Assembly: GCF_029223185.1 (NCBI RefSeq)
Contig: NZ_JARHUG010000013.1
Coordinates: 79,677-143,676 of the forward strand
Direction of reading: 5' to 3'
From: Aliiglaciecola sp. CAU 1673
GTDB lineage: Bacteria; Pseudomonadota; Gammaproteobacteria; Enterobacterales; Alteromonadaceae
DNA: 64,000 nucleotides
Part shown: piece by piece, positions 37,921 to 46,024 of the stretch
Layout: every line of letters begins with the position of its first letter
How positions within the stretch are numbered: the first letter of the stretch is position 1
Notes under the pieces: generated by a model
Told to the model about the DNA's origin: nothing
What the model saw: the letters and a program-made list of their open reading frames with translations, nothing else
Databases searched by the model: none
Translations under genes and position numbers: made by a program

Positions 37921-39311
37921 TGAAACTTAGAACCAAGTTCACTTTGCTGGTTGCCGGTTGCACTCTGCTACTATTGGGCATCTATTACGCAATATCCGTA
38001 CGCTCTGCTAATCACGCTCTGGTAGATTTCGGTCGGCAAAGTGCAGCGGTTTTCGCGGAAGTCCAGTTAAGTGACGACCAGGTCAGTGAAATCCTGGCTA
38101 GCAGTAACGACGATGCCACAATTAACAAGCTGGCTCAAACACTGTTTAAACAGTTTCCCGAGCATTTTTTTCTGGTCCTCAATAATGGTCAGCTGGTTGA
38201 TGAAAATGTCGCGGAAATGGATGCCCGTGTAACCTTGGAGTCCATAGATAGAGGCTACCAGTTTGTTGTGACCAGCCCAAAGCTGTCACCGAGTATAGTG
38301 CAGATGAATCACCCACAGCTGCAATTTTCCGCTCAGGAGCAGAAATATGATCTATTCTGGTTTCCTAAAATAACCCTCACCCGCTACCAAGGACAGGAAA
38401 CCTTGCGCCAGGATCTGCACCGTTCATTTCTCTACAGTCTGCTGCCTCTGTCTGCAGTCGCCATCCTACTCTCCTGGCTTGGTGCCTGGTATTTTCTGAG
38501 ACCACTTAGAGATTTGCAGCAAAGTTTCAATGCCATAAAGCAAGGTAAATTTGACACACGCCTAGGCATGCAACGCCATGATGAAGTCGGTGACATCATT
38601 CAAAGTTTTAATCAGTTAGCCGCCTGGCTGCAAGGCTTACATCAGCGCTATGAACAGATGAACTCCGATCTCTCACATGAGTTGCGCACCCCCATCAACG
38701 CGCTGCAAGCAAGACTAGAAGCCCTGGAGGACGGATTAGTTAGCGCAGACAATCATCAATTCACTTTGATGCGCAATGAGCTAGCCCAGTTAACGCGTAT
38801 CGTTGAAGATCTTCAGTTGTTGTCGTTGACGGAGGCGAACATGCTCAAAGTCAGTTTGGTAACGGCAAATCTGAGCCAGCTGGTGGAGGAAGTGGTCAGT
38901 CATTATGACACTCGTGCGGAGCGGCAAGGCCTAAGTCTGAAGACCGTTATCGAACCGAGGATTATGATAAAGACTGATAAAGATAGATTACGCCAAGTCA
39001 TCATCAACCTGCTCGACAATGCCTTTAAATATGGCGCCGACGGCGGTCAAATCAGGATATCCGTTAGCAGGCAGGATCAGGTAGTGCTGGTTTCGGTAAA
39101 AGACTTTGGCAAGGGGTTAAGTGAAACGCAACAGTCACTGGTTTTTGAGCGTTTTTACCGGGTAGAACAAGCCAGACAGCAAAGCCATAATCTGGGGTTG
39201 GGCCTACCAATCTGTCGCCAGTTGGTCGATTTGATGGGCGGAACCCTGAGGTTACAAAGCGCCCCTTACAAAGGCTGCAACTTTATTATTTGCCTTCCTT
39301 TAACAGCTTGA
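37920..39311 (+). CDS. Sensor histidine kinase
   Basis: This 463-residue inner-membrane kinase has two membrane segments (about 7-27 and 171-193) bounding a periplasmic sensor of about 140 residues that resembles no sensor I can name. HAMP follows (193-245), then HisKA with His253 in SDLSHELRTPINA, and HATPase_c with INLLDNAFKYG, DFGKGLSE and LGLGLPICRQLVD. The start is a GTG overlapping the regulator stop. The exported protease gene follows 61 bp later. Confidence 0.93.
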   Translation: MKLRTKFTLLVAGCTLLLLGIYYAISVRSANHALVDFGRQSAAVFAEVQLSDDQVSEILASSNDDATINKLAQTLFKQFPEHFFLVLNNGQLVDENVAEMDARVTLESIDRGYQFVVTSPKLSPSIVQMNHPQLQFSAQEQKYDLFWFPKITLTRYQGQETLRQDLHRSFLYSLLPLSAVAILLSWLGAWYFLRPLRDLQQSFNAIKQGKFDTRLGMQRHDEVGDIIQSFNQLAAWLQGLHQRYEQMNSDLSHELRTPINALQARLEALEDGLVSADNHQFTLMRNELAQLTRIVEDLQLLSLTEANMLKVSLVTANLSQLVEEVVSHYDTRAERQGLSLKTVIEPRIMIKTDKDRLRQVIINLLDNAFKYGADGGQIRISVSRQDQVVLVSVKDFGKGLSETQQSLVFERFYRVEQARQQSHNLGLGLPICRQLVDLMGGTLRLQSAPYKGCNFIICLPLTA

Positions 39312-39372
39312 TATTTCTCTGACAATTGCCTGCCATTCTACCCCCGTAGACTTATATTGGCAGGAGACATAT

Positions 39373-40251
39373 ATGAAACAATCTTTACTGGCCGCCGCTT
39401 TACTCAGCGTCAGTGCCATCAGCATGAGCACACCAATACACAATCAGGCTGTAGAACTGGATCTCGCCTATACCGACGATGGCCATGCCTATATCCACAT
39501 GGGTATTAACCAGATCTCCAACTATCCGATGATTGTCGATACTGGAGCGAACATAGGTGTATTGCCAACAAGCTTGCAGGCAACACTGGCGCTACCCGAA
39601 GATAAGATCAGTCGACTGGAAGTCCAGGCAGCCGTAGGTTCCAGTTCGCTGTTGATGGCAAATATTGACACCTCAACCGCACAAGAGATTGAAGTTTCCA
39701 ATCTACCTTATGTATTCCAAGACATGTCAGATCTGACAAATACAAAAGGTGAGATGCTTGGTGTTGTCGGATATGATTTTCTGTCCAAGCATTGTGTAGT
39801 CTTTAATTTCACCACGAACAAACTGAAACTCTCCCCCGCAGGCTGCCAGCAAGAAGACTTTCTGGGACTTCGACAGGCAGATTTTAGGCTTCAGAACAAT
39901 CTGGTGATCGTCAACACCTGGTTTAACGGTAAGGAAATTGATGCCATATTAGATACCGGAGCACCTGAAAGCTTGATTAACGGGCCCCTGCACCAGCAGC
40001 TGAATGTTCCTATACTGGAGTCCGCTAAGGCAAGGGGGCTGCATGACAGTGCTGTAAGCCGACAAAAGCTGGCCGAGCTGGAGTTTAAACTGGGAAATCA
40101 TGCGGTATCAGACGATAAGGTCTCTATGGCCGACCTCCCCGTGTTTGCCGCCCTTGGATATAAAGATAAACCGGTTATGCTATTAGGGCTGAGTTACTTT
40201 AAAAACAGCCATCTGGTGGTGGATTACCGCAACCACAAAATTTACTTCTGA
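39373..40251 (+). CDS. Exported two-lobed retropepsin-like aspartyl protease
   Basis: This 292-residue protein has a signal peptide (to about STPIHN) and two aspartyl-protease half domains in one chain. Lobe one has MIVDTGANIGVLP with Asp56; lobe two has AILDTGAPESLIN with Asp194. In most bacterial retropepsin-like proteases two copies of a one-lobed chain pair up; here a single chain carries both DTGA motifs, as in pepsin. GGLGYDFL-like GVVGYDFLSKHC and LGLSYFKNSHLVVDY fit the flap and closing strands of each lobe. GGCAGGAG precedes the ATG. It follows the two-component genes and may belong to their operon or regulon. Confidence 0.8.
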   Translation: MKQSLLAAALLSVSAISMSTPIHNQAVELDLAYTDDGHAYIHMGINQISNYPMIVDTGANIGVLPTSLQATLALPEDKISRLEVQAAVGSSSLLMANIDTSTAQEIEVSNLPYVFQDMSDLTNTKGEMLGVVGYDFLSKHCVVFNFTTNKLKLSPAGCQQEDFLGLRQADFRLQNNLVIVNTWFNGKEIDAILDTGAPESLINGPLHQQLNVPILESAKARGLHDSAVSRQKLAELEFKLGNHAVSDDKVSMADLPVFAALGYKDKPVMLLGLSYFKNSHLVVDYRNHKIYF

Positions 40252-40276
40252 TAACAGACAGACCATTTCTCGGGGG

Positions 40277-40295
40277 CGGGATTTGGACAATCCCG
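40277..40295. terminator. Short hairpin between the protease gene and mutM
   Basis: Arms CGGGATT and AATCCCG pair perfectly around a 5-nt loop, between the two convergent stop codons. No T run follows on either strand, so it is only a weak terminator candidate. Confidence 0.35.
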
Positions 40296-41108
40296 TTAGC
40301 GCTGGCAACGGGGGCAGTAAAAACTGTTACGCTGCCCCAAGGTGATACTTTTCACCGGCTCCTCACACACCAGACAGGGCTTTCCCGTTCGGCCATACAC
40401 CCTCAGTTGCTGGGCAAAATAGCCCGGATTGCCGTCAACCTGGGTAAAATCCTTTAACGTGGTACCGCCTTGTGTAATCGCCTGTGCCAGGACCTCACGA
40501 ATACAATCCGCCAAGCGTTCATAAGCCTGCCGCCCCACCCTGCCCGCCGCTTTGCGGGGATCGATGCCTGCCATAAACAAGGATTCACTGGCGTAGATAT
40601 TACCCACGCCAACCACCACCTGATTATCCATAATAAAGTTTTTCACCGCTTGCTGGCGCTTGCGGGACAACGTATACAAGCGGTCTGCATCAAAGGCTTC
40701 TGATAGAGGCTCAGGGCCAAGTCTGGTAAGCATTTCAAGCTGTGGTTCCCCAGCGGCTTGCCATAAGCAGGCGCCAAAACGCCTGGGATCGTTAAACCTG
40801 AGGCATTGGCCATTATCCAGCACCAGATCCAGATGATCATGCTTATTCAGCGGTGTGTTGGCTGGCACTACACGCAAACTGCCAGACATACCTAAATGCA
40901 ATATCAGGCTCCCCGGGGCAGTATCAATCAACAGGTATTTGGCGCGACGGCGCACACTATTAATCACTTGCCCTTCGGCCTGATACACTTCTTCTGGAAT
41001 CGGCCAGCGTAACTGACGCTGACGGACAATAATGTTTTTCAGAGTGCGGTTAGTCAGATGGGGACTGATGCCAAGGCGACTGACTTCAACTTCTGGTAGC
41101 TCAGGCAT
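40296..41108 (-). CDS. mutM: Formamidopyrimidine-DNA glycosylase MutM
   Basis: MutM excises 8-oxoguanine and other oxidised purines and nicks the abasic site. The 270-residue protein keeps the catalytic N-terminus PELPEVEVSR (Pro2, Glu3 after Met removal), the loop GMSGSLRV, and the helix-two-turn-helix NIYASESLFMAGIDP. A C-terminal zinc finger has four cysteines (CLVC … CPRC) ending in QR. Its ATG overlaps the stop of the upstream hypothetical gene by one base (TGATG). fpg is an equivalent name. Confidence 0.97.
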   Translation of the reverse strand: MPELPEVEVSRLGISPHLTNRTLKNIIVRQRQLRWPIPEEVYQAEGQVINSVRRRAKYLLIDTAPGSLILHLGMSGSLRVVPANTPLNKHDHLDLVLDNGQCLRFNDPRRFGACLWQAAGEPQLEMLTRLGPEPLSEAFDADRLYTLSRKRQQAVKNFIMDNQVVVGVGNIYASESLFMAGIDPRKAAGRVGRQAYERLADCIREVLAQAITQGGTTLKDFTQVDGNPGYFAQQLRVYGRTGKPCLVCEEPVKSITLGQRNSFYCPRCQR

Positions 41109-41566
41109 CAGCGAAGTGCCTCCGGTACCAATTCATCCAGGGTTTTGTTCTGGATTTGGAAAAGCTTTTTATCGTATGCAACCCAGACGCTATCATCACG
41201 CTCTACTAGCCTGAAGATGCGGCCTTGAGCTTCGCCAGCAAGCCAGGCCACGACTACTATTCCAGTGTCTAGATCAGCCTCTCCCATTGGGATCAACAGG
41301 GCCTGCTGCCAATGATCCACCAGCGCCATTAATTGGGCTTCATCCAGTGAGGATGCAGGCCTCACACGCCAACCCTGACCAATACGCTCTAATTGATGAG
41401 CGCCAAACTCCAACTTCATCAGCGGAATGTCAGTGGGAAGCAGGGTATGAGAGGTAGCAGGTTCACCGTCGGTAAGAAAACGACCACTTTGGTTAAACAG
41501 CAGAATCATCAGCAAGGTGGCAAAAATCAGAACATTGTTCCAGCCCTTGCGTGAGAGTCGAATCAT
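41108..41566 (-). CDS. Membrane-anchored hypothetical protein coupled to mutM
   Basis: I do not recognise a family with certainty. The 152-residue protein has a short basic start (MIRLSRKGWNN), one membrane segment (12-25) and a soluble part with LMKLEFGAHQLERIGQGW and QGRIFRLVERDDSVWVAYDK. Its stop overlaps the mutM start, so it is translated with it. Proteins of this size upstream of mutM occur in other Alteromonadales and Shewanella-like genomes. A link to DNA repair is not supported by its sequence. Confidence 0.65.
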   Translation of the reverse strand: MIRLSRKGWNNVLIFATLLMILLFNQSGRFLTDGEPATSHTLLPTDIPLMKLEFGAHQLERIGQGWRVRPASSLDEAQLMALVDHWQQALLIPMGEADLDTGIVVVAWLAGEAQGRIFRLVERDDSVWVAYDKKLFQIQNKTLDELVPEALR

Positions 41567-41764
41567 AAAAAGCCCCGGTACGGCACATCGTTTTTAATCC
41601 GCTAAGCATATCCATTCGCTAGTTTAGCCTCAACCAGCAATTGGCCATGGTTGCACGCAGGGACACGAATCCCGCCATTGCCGAGCATGGTTGCCAGGAG
41701 CAACAATCAACAGCTTTAGCTGGCTTGCAAAGCAAGTGAGCCACAGGACCGAGGCGAATAGACA

Positions 41765-42111
41765 ACGCTCCCCGCAGTTTCGGCATACGACCGCCATGGA
41801 AGGCGGAAGTGCAGATTATGCAAGGAGCATTCACCTGCCCGTCCATCCATGGACATCGCCGAAACAACGCTCCCGGCAGTTTCGGCATACGACCGCCATG
41901 GAAGGCGGAAGTGCAGATTATGCAAGGAGCATTCATCTGCCAGTCCATCCATGGACATCGCCGAAACAACGCTCCCGGCAGTTTCGGCATACGACCGCCA
42001 TGGAGGGCGGAAGTGCAAATTATGCAAGGAGCATTCACCTGCCCGTCCATCCATGGACATCGCCGAAACAACGCTCCCGGCAGTTTCGGCATACCGTCCA
42101 TCCATGGACAT
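41765..42111. repeat. 102-bp tandem repeat array, three full copies and one shortened
   Basis: Full units start at 41765, 41867 and 41969, each 102 bp; a shortened fourth copy (42071-42111) lacks about 60 internal bases. Copies differ at only a few bases, indicating recent expansion. Each unit holds three small dyads: GCCGAAAC with GTTTCGGC (13-nt loop), CCGCC with GGCGG, and GTCCAT with ATGGAC. The unit is a multiple of three, so reading frames stay open on both strands; these are not credible proteins. The array separates the mutM pair from rpmG. Confidence 0.92.
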
Positions 42112-42320
42112 AACAGGTTTGCCCGGAGCAAACCGCAACATCGGAGGCACTACGATGGCCCGAAGGGTGGCGGGCAGGACGCTTTTTCCATACCAAAACG
42201 CCTGGAGCGTTTTGGAACGTCGAAGGAACGTCGACGGCCCGGAGGGTGGAAAACAAGGATGTTTTCCATCGCCGAAACAACGCTCCCCGCAGTTTCGGCA
42301 TACCGTCCATCCATGGACAT
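42112..42320. repeat. Diverged repeats flanking the 102-bp array
   Basis: A further short-form copy of the array unit lies at 42271-42320. Between it and the array are two diverged copies of a roughly 38-bp element beginning GGCCCG (42157 and 42236), a perfect hairpin with arms CCAAAACGC and GCGTTTTGG at 42193-42215, and the 10-mer GGAACGTCGA twice (42214, 42225). The 41567-41764 stretch to the left has no gene but carries the AGCCACAGGA motif seen at 22.6-22.8 kb. Confidence 0.8.
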
Positions 42321-42346
42321 AAAAAAACCCGGCAGAGCCGGGTTTT
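42321..42346 (-). terminator. Rho-independent terminator of rpmB-rpmG
   Basis: Arms AAAACCCGGC and GCCGGGTTTT form a 10-bp stem with a 3-nt loop; on the minus strand the stem ends in a run of T residues. It lies 24 bp after the rpmG stop. Confidence 0.9.
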
Positions 42347-42369
42347 CTTGGAGACAAAAGCAAGCAAAA

Positions 42370-42525
42370 TTACTTGATTTTGGCTTCCTTGAACAGCACG
42401 TGCTTGCGAACAACGGGATCAAACTTTTTGATCTCCATTTTGCCAGGCATGTTGCGCTTGTTCTTGTCAGTGGTGTAGAAGTAACCGGTGTTAGCGGTAG
42501 AAACCAGTTTGATCTTATCGCGCAT
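42370..42525 (-). CDS. rpmG: 50S ribosomal protein L33
   Basis: This 51-residue ribosomal protein reads [20 protein letters not shown] at its start and ends [10 protein letters not shown], matching L33 of gammaproteobacteria (55 in E. coli). It is the cysteine-free form, which does not bind zinc. It lies 10 bp after rpmB and is followed by a strong terminator. Confidence 0.95.
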   Translation of the reverse strand: MRDKIKLVSTANTGYFYTTDKNKRNMPGKMEIKKFDPVVRKHVLFKEAKIK

Positions 42526-42535
42526 GAGTTATTCC

Positions 42536-42772
42536 TTAAATCTTTTCGCCACGGGCACGCATATCAGCCAAAACTGAATCGATGCCATTTTTATCGATGA
42601 TACGCATACCTTTAGGAGTAACGCGCAGCTTAACGAAACGGTTCTCAGCTTCTACCCAGAAACGGTGCGTTTGCAGGTTGGGCAGGAAGCGACGACGAGT
42701 GGCGTTTTTAGCGTGTGAGCGGTTGTTACCTACCGCAGGACGCTTGCCAGTTACTTGACATACTCTGGACAT
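42536..42772 (-). CDS. rpmB: 50S ribosomal protein L28
   Basis: This 78-residue protein equals E. coli L28 in length and begins [20 protein letters not shown], followed by the basic [16 protein letters not shown]. It is the first gene of the rpmB-rpmG pair and has a strong promoter 89 bp upstream. Confidence 0.97.
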   Translation of the reverse strand: MSRVCQVTGKRPAVGNNRSHAKNATRRRFLPNLQTHRFWVEAENRFVKLRVTPKGMRIIDKNGIDSVLADMRARGEKI

Positions 42773-42860
42773 TGTTTGTCTCCAAATTTACCTAATAATC
42801 AATTCTGGCTGGCCATTTATACAACCCGAACCAGTTCACGCTAGTGACAAGAGGGCGCAT

Positions 42861-42889
42861 TTTATACAGCAAAGGCCGTCCCAGATCAA
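42861..42889 (-). promoter_or_regulatory. Sigma-70 promoter of rpmB-rpmG
   Basis: On the minus strand a -35 TTGATC (42884-42889) and a -10 TATAAA (42861-42866) are separated by exactly 17 bp, directed at rpmB. An untranslated leader of roughly 80 bases would result. Confidence 0.6.
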
Positions 42890-42944
42890 CCATTTTCCAC
42901 TCAGTGCCGCTTGTTTATTGACCTCAGGCTGGAAAACATGGGGC

Positions 42945-43619
42945 TTACAGCAAGCCCCGCTCGGCAAAGGACACAGCCTGCCCATCGCCAATCACGAAAT
43001 GATCTAATACACGAATATCCATCAGCGCCATGGCATCACAGATCCTTTGCGTGATCTGGCGATCCGCCTCACTCGGCTCAGCAACACCAGAAGGATGATT
43101 GTGTGCCAGGATCACCGCCGCCGCCTGGTGATCTAATGCCGTTTTAACCAGTACCCTGGGATGAACGGCGGCACTATCGATAGTACCTTGAAATACAGCT
43201 TTAAAGGCGATCAGACGATGCTGGGCATCTAATAGCAGCATGGCAAAGACTTCGTGGGGTTCATCACGAAGTCGGGCAATAAGGTAATTGCGGGTATCCT
43301 CGGCGTTGCAAAACACTGCTCCTCGTTGCAATGGCTCCAGCAAATAGCGCCTGGCCATTTCCAGTACTGCCTGCAATTGCACAAACTTAGCATCACCTAA
43401 ACCTTTGGCTGCGCAAAAATCCTGCCGGTTTGCCGCCAGCAGAGCACGTAAACTGCCAAAACGCTGAATCAGCTGGGCGGACAATTCCACCGCATTCAGC
43501 CCACTAATACCGGTGCGAAGAAAGATGGCAAGCAATTCGGCATCGGTCAGGGCGCAGGCCCCCAGCGTCAGCAATTTTTCCCTTGGACGTTCCTGCTTTG
43601 GCCAATCGGCGAGTTTCAT
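42945..43619 (-). CDS. radC: RadC family JAB-domain protein
   Basis: The 224-residue protein has an N-terminal helix-hairpin-helix region ([18 protein letters not shown]) and a C-terminal JAB/JAMM metalloprotease-like domain with [18 protein letters not shown], which supplies the zinc ligands. Despite its name a DNA-repair role is not established. AAGGAGG precedes the ATG. It is divergent from coaBC, the same arrangement as E. coli yicR-dfp. Confidence 0.94.
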   Translation of the reverse strand: MKLADWPKQERPREKLLTLGACALTDAELLAIFLRTGISGLNAVELSAQLIQRFGSLRALLAANRQDFCAAKGLGDAKFVQLQAVLEMARRYLLEPLQRGAVFCNAEDTRNYLIARLRDEPHEVFAMLLLDAQHRLIAFKAVFQGTIDSAAVHPRVLVKTALDHQAAAVILAHNHPSGVAEPSEADRQITQRICDAMALMDIRVLDHFVIGDGQAVSFAERGLL

Positions 43620-43713
43620 GGCCGCCTCCTTCTGCCCTGGCGATATACTTTGGGCGTATTACCTCATTTGACCTTTAATGATAGGCTATGGGCAAATGAC
43701 CGGGACGGCTTCT

Positions 43714-44922
43714 ATGTCTTTGTTAATCAATAAAAACATTCTATTGGGGATCTCTGGCGGTATTGCCGCATACAAAACCCCGGATTTAGTGCGTAAACTC
43801 AAGGCCAAAGGTGCCAATGTGCGCGTAGTACTAACCCCCTCGGCGAAAGAGTTTGTCAGCCCCTTAGCGCTTCAGGCCGTGTCGTCGTTACCGGTATCTA
43901 TGGAAATGCTGGATCCGGCAGCGGAAGCGGCCATGGGTCATATCGAGCTGGCCAAGTGGGCCGATATGATCCTGATTGCACCTGCCAGCGCCAATATTAT
44001 TGCTCGCCTGACTGCCGGCATGGCTGACGATCTGCTTACCACCTTATGCCTGGCCAGCGACGCGCCGCTATTTATCGCTCCCGCCATGAATCAACAAATG
44101 TACCGGGCGGCGGTTACCCAACAGAACCTGGCTACCTTGCGCTCCCGAGGTGTAACTTGTTTTGGCCCGGCGCAAGGTGAACAGGCCTGTGGTGACGTAG
44201 GACCCGGTCGTATGCTCGAGCCAATGGAGTTGGCGGATCTTATGGAGCAACAATGCCAGCCAGCCTTATTGCAAGGACTGAAGTTGATGATAACAGCCGG
44301 GCCTACCCGCGAAGCCATCGACCCGGTGCGTTATCTTAGCAACCACAGTTCGGGCAAAATGGGATATGCGCTGGCCAGGGCGGCTGCGCTGATGGGTGCA
44401 GAGGTCAATTTAGTCAGCGGTCCGGTCAATCTGCCTGCCCCTTCGGGCTGCACATTACTTAAAGCGGATAGCGCCCTACAGATGCACGATCAAGTAATGG
44501 CAAAGATTCAGGAGATGGATATTTTTATTGGCTGTGCCGCCGTTGCCGACTATCGGCCCGCACAGGTAACCACGCAAAAAATTAAGAAATCCAATGATGA
44601 GTTAACCCTTACTCTCATTAAAAACCCCGATATACTTGCAGATGTCGCCGCTTCATCGAAACCGCCATTTACTGTGGGTTTTGCTGCCGAAACCCAGGAT
44701 GTGGGCCAGTATGCAAAAGACAAAATGGTCAGAAAACGACTGAACATGATTGCAGCCAATGACGTATCGAAGCAGAATAGCGGCTTCAACAGTGAACTGA
44801 ATGCACTGTCGGTGTATTGGCCTGGCGGCGAGCAACACTTGCCCCTTTGCGACAAACTCACCTTGGCAACCCAATTGCTGACGCTCATTGCACAACGATA
44901 TAAAGAACAACAAGATGCATAA
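43714..44922 (+). CDS. coaBC: Bifunctional phosphopantothenoylcysteine decarboxylase/phosphopantothenate-cysteine ligase
   Basis: CoaBC carries out two consecutive steps of coenzyme A synthesis. The N-terminal flavoprotein half (CoaC, to about residue 190) has [31 protein letters not shown] and the PAMNQQM motif. The C-terminal ligase half (CoaB) has [20 protein letters not shown] and [10 protein letters not shown]. The ATG at 43714 gives 402 residues and matches E. coli MSLAGKK-type starts; 12 more codons upstream are in frame. It overlaps dut by 8 bp. dfp is an older name. Confidence 0.97.
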   Translation: MSLLINKNILLGISGGIAAYKTPDLVRKLKAKGANVRVVLTPSAKEFVSPLALQAVSSLPVSMEMLDPAAEAAMGHIELAKWADMILIAPASANIIARLTAGMADDLLTTLCLASDAPLFIAPAMNQQMYRAAVTQQNLATLRSRGVTCFGPAQGEQACGDVGPGRMLEPMELADLMEQQCQPALLQGLKLMITAGPTREAIDPVRYLSNHSSGKMGYALARAAALMGAEVNLVSGPVNLPAPSGCTLLKADSALQMHDQVMAKIQEMDIFIGCAAVADYRPAQVTTQKIKKSNDELTLTLIKNPDILADVAASSKPPFTVGFAAETQDVGQYAKDKMVRKRLNMIAANDVSKQNSGFNSELNALSVYWPGGEQHLPLCDKLTLATQLLTLIAQRYKEQQDA

Positions 44923-45370
44923 GATTGACGTTAAAATTCTCGACCCACGGATTGGCGACAGCATTCCCCTGCCCGAATACGCCACTCCGGGTTCGGCCGG
45001 CATGGATTTGCGCGCTTGTCTGGACGCGCCGTTGAGCCTGGCCCCCGGGCAAACCACGTTGGTGCCCACCGGTATCGCCATTCATATCGCCGATCCGAGC
45101 ATTTGTGCCACCATCCTGCCCCGCTCAGGTTTAGGCCATAAACACGGTATTGTGCTGGGTAACTTAGTAGGGTTGATCGATTCCGATTACCAAGGACAGT
45201 TGATGGTATCCATGTGGAACCGGGGTCAGGATAGTTTTGTGATTGAGCCCGGCGAACGTATTGCCCAATTGGTTATCCTGCCGGTAATCCAAGCCCAATT
45301 CAGCATCGTTGATGATTTTGAATCCAGTCAAAGGGGACAGGGTGGCTTTGGCTCATCCGGTCGCAGTTAG
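44915..45370 (+). CDS. dut: Deoxyuridine 5'-triphosphate nucleotidohydrolase
   Basis: Dut hydrolyses dUTP to dUMP, keeping uracil out of DNA and feeding thymidylate synthesis. The 151-residue trimeric enzyme has the five family motifs, including [41 protein letters not shown] and the closing [10 protein letters not shown]. The ATG at 44915 fits E. coli; it overlaps the coaBC stop by 8 bp. slmA follows 11 bp after. Confidence 0.97.
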   Translation: MHKIDVKILDPRIGDSIPLPEYATPGSAGMDLRACLDAPLSLAPGQTTLVPTGIAIHIADPSICATILPRSGLGHKHGIVLGNLVGLIDSDYQGQLMVSMWNRGQDSFVIEPGERIAQLVILPVIQAQFSIVDDFESSQRGQGGFGSSGRS

Positions 45371-45381
45371 TAGGACGTCAC

Positions 45382-45972
45382 ATGCCAGCCACCAAGAGAC
45401 CCAATCGCCGTGCCCAGATCTTACAATGCCTGGCCAGTATGCTGGAAACCAGTCCCGGACAGCGCATTACCACAGCCAAATTGGCCGCCGAAGTAGGCGT
45501 ATCTGAAGCCGCCCTGTATCGCCATTTCCCCAGTAAGGCGAGGATGTTTGAAGGCCTGATCGAGTTTATTGAAGAAACTCTGTTTTCCCGTATTAATAAG
45601 ATCCTGGAAGAAGAAAAAGATGCTGCTATACGCAGCCAGCATATCCTGCATCTCATCCTCGGCTTTGCAGAGCGTAACCCCGGCATTACCCGTATCCTTA
45701 ACGGTGATGCACTGATGGGAGAGCAGGACCGTTTACGCGCGCGCATCACCCAGCTTTTTGAGCGCCTCGAAGCTCAGCTTCGCCAGGTGTTACGTGAAAG
45801 AAAGCTGCGCGAAGGCAAACCCATGGCCACCGATGAAGCGCATATCGCCAACATTCTGATTTGCTATGTGGACGGTCGGATCAACCAGTTTATCCGCAGC
45901 GAATTTACCCGCCGCCCTACCGACGGCTTTGCCGAACAATGGGCTTTTATGCGTACCCGCTTTTTTGCCTGA
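45382..45972 (+). CDS. slmA: Nucleoid occlusion factor SlmA
   Basis: SlmA binds chromosomal sites and blocks FtsZ ring assembly over the nucleoid. The 196-residue TetR-fold protein (E. coli 198) begins [20 protein letters not shown], has the helix-turn-helix [20 protein letters not shown] and ends in [14 protein letters not shown]. It follows dut by 11 bp and closes the coaBC-dut-slmA run, before a bidirectional terminator. Confidence 0.96.
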   Translation: MPATKRPNRRAQILQCLASMLETSPGQRITTAKLAAEVGVSEAALYRHFPSKARMFEGLIEFIEETLFSRINKILEEEKDAAIRSQHILHLILGFAERNPGITRILNGDALMGEQDRLRARITQLFERLEAQLRQVLRERKLREGKPMATDEAHIANILICYVDGRINQFIRSEFTRRPTDGFAEQWAFMRTRFFA

Positions 45973-45986
45973 GTTTTTTGCTCAAT

Positions 45987-46010
45987 AAAAAGGGCCCGAA
46001 GGCCCTTTTT
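45987..46010. terminator. Bidirectional terminator between slmA and the M28 peptidase
   Basis: Arms AAAAAGGGCC and GGCCCTTTTT form a 10-bp stem around CGAA. T runs at the end of the stem on both strands suit both convergent genes. Confidence 0.92.
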
Positions 46011-46024
46011 ATTGTCATTATCAA

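Noticed and set aside
41765..42111. Possible CRISPR array
   Set aside because: The 102-bp units are directly adjacent with no variable spacers and no cas genes nearby.
41619..42600. Several long open frames on both strands through the 102-bp repeats
   Set aside because: The repeat unit is a multiple of three, which keeps frames open in several registers at once. There are no ribosome binding sites or family matches, and one frame runs into rpmG in antisense.
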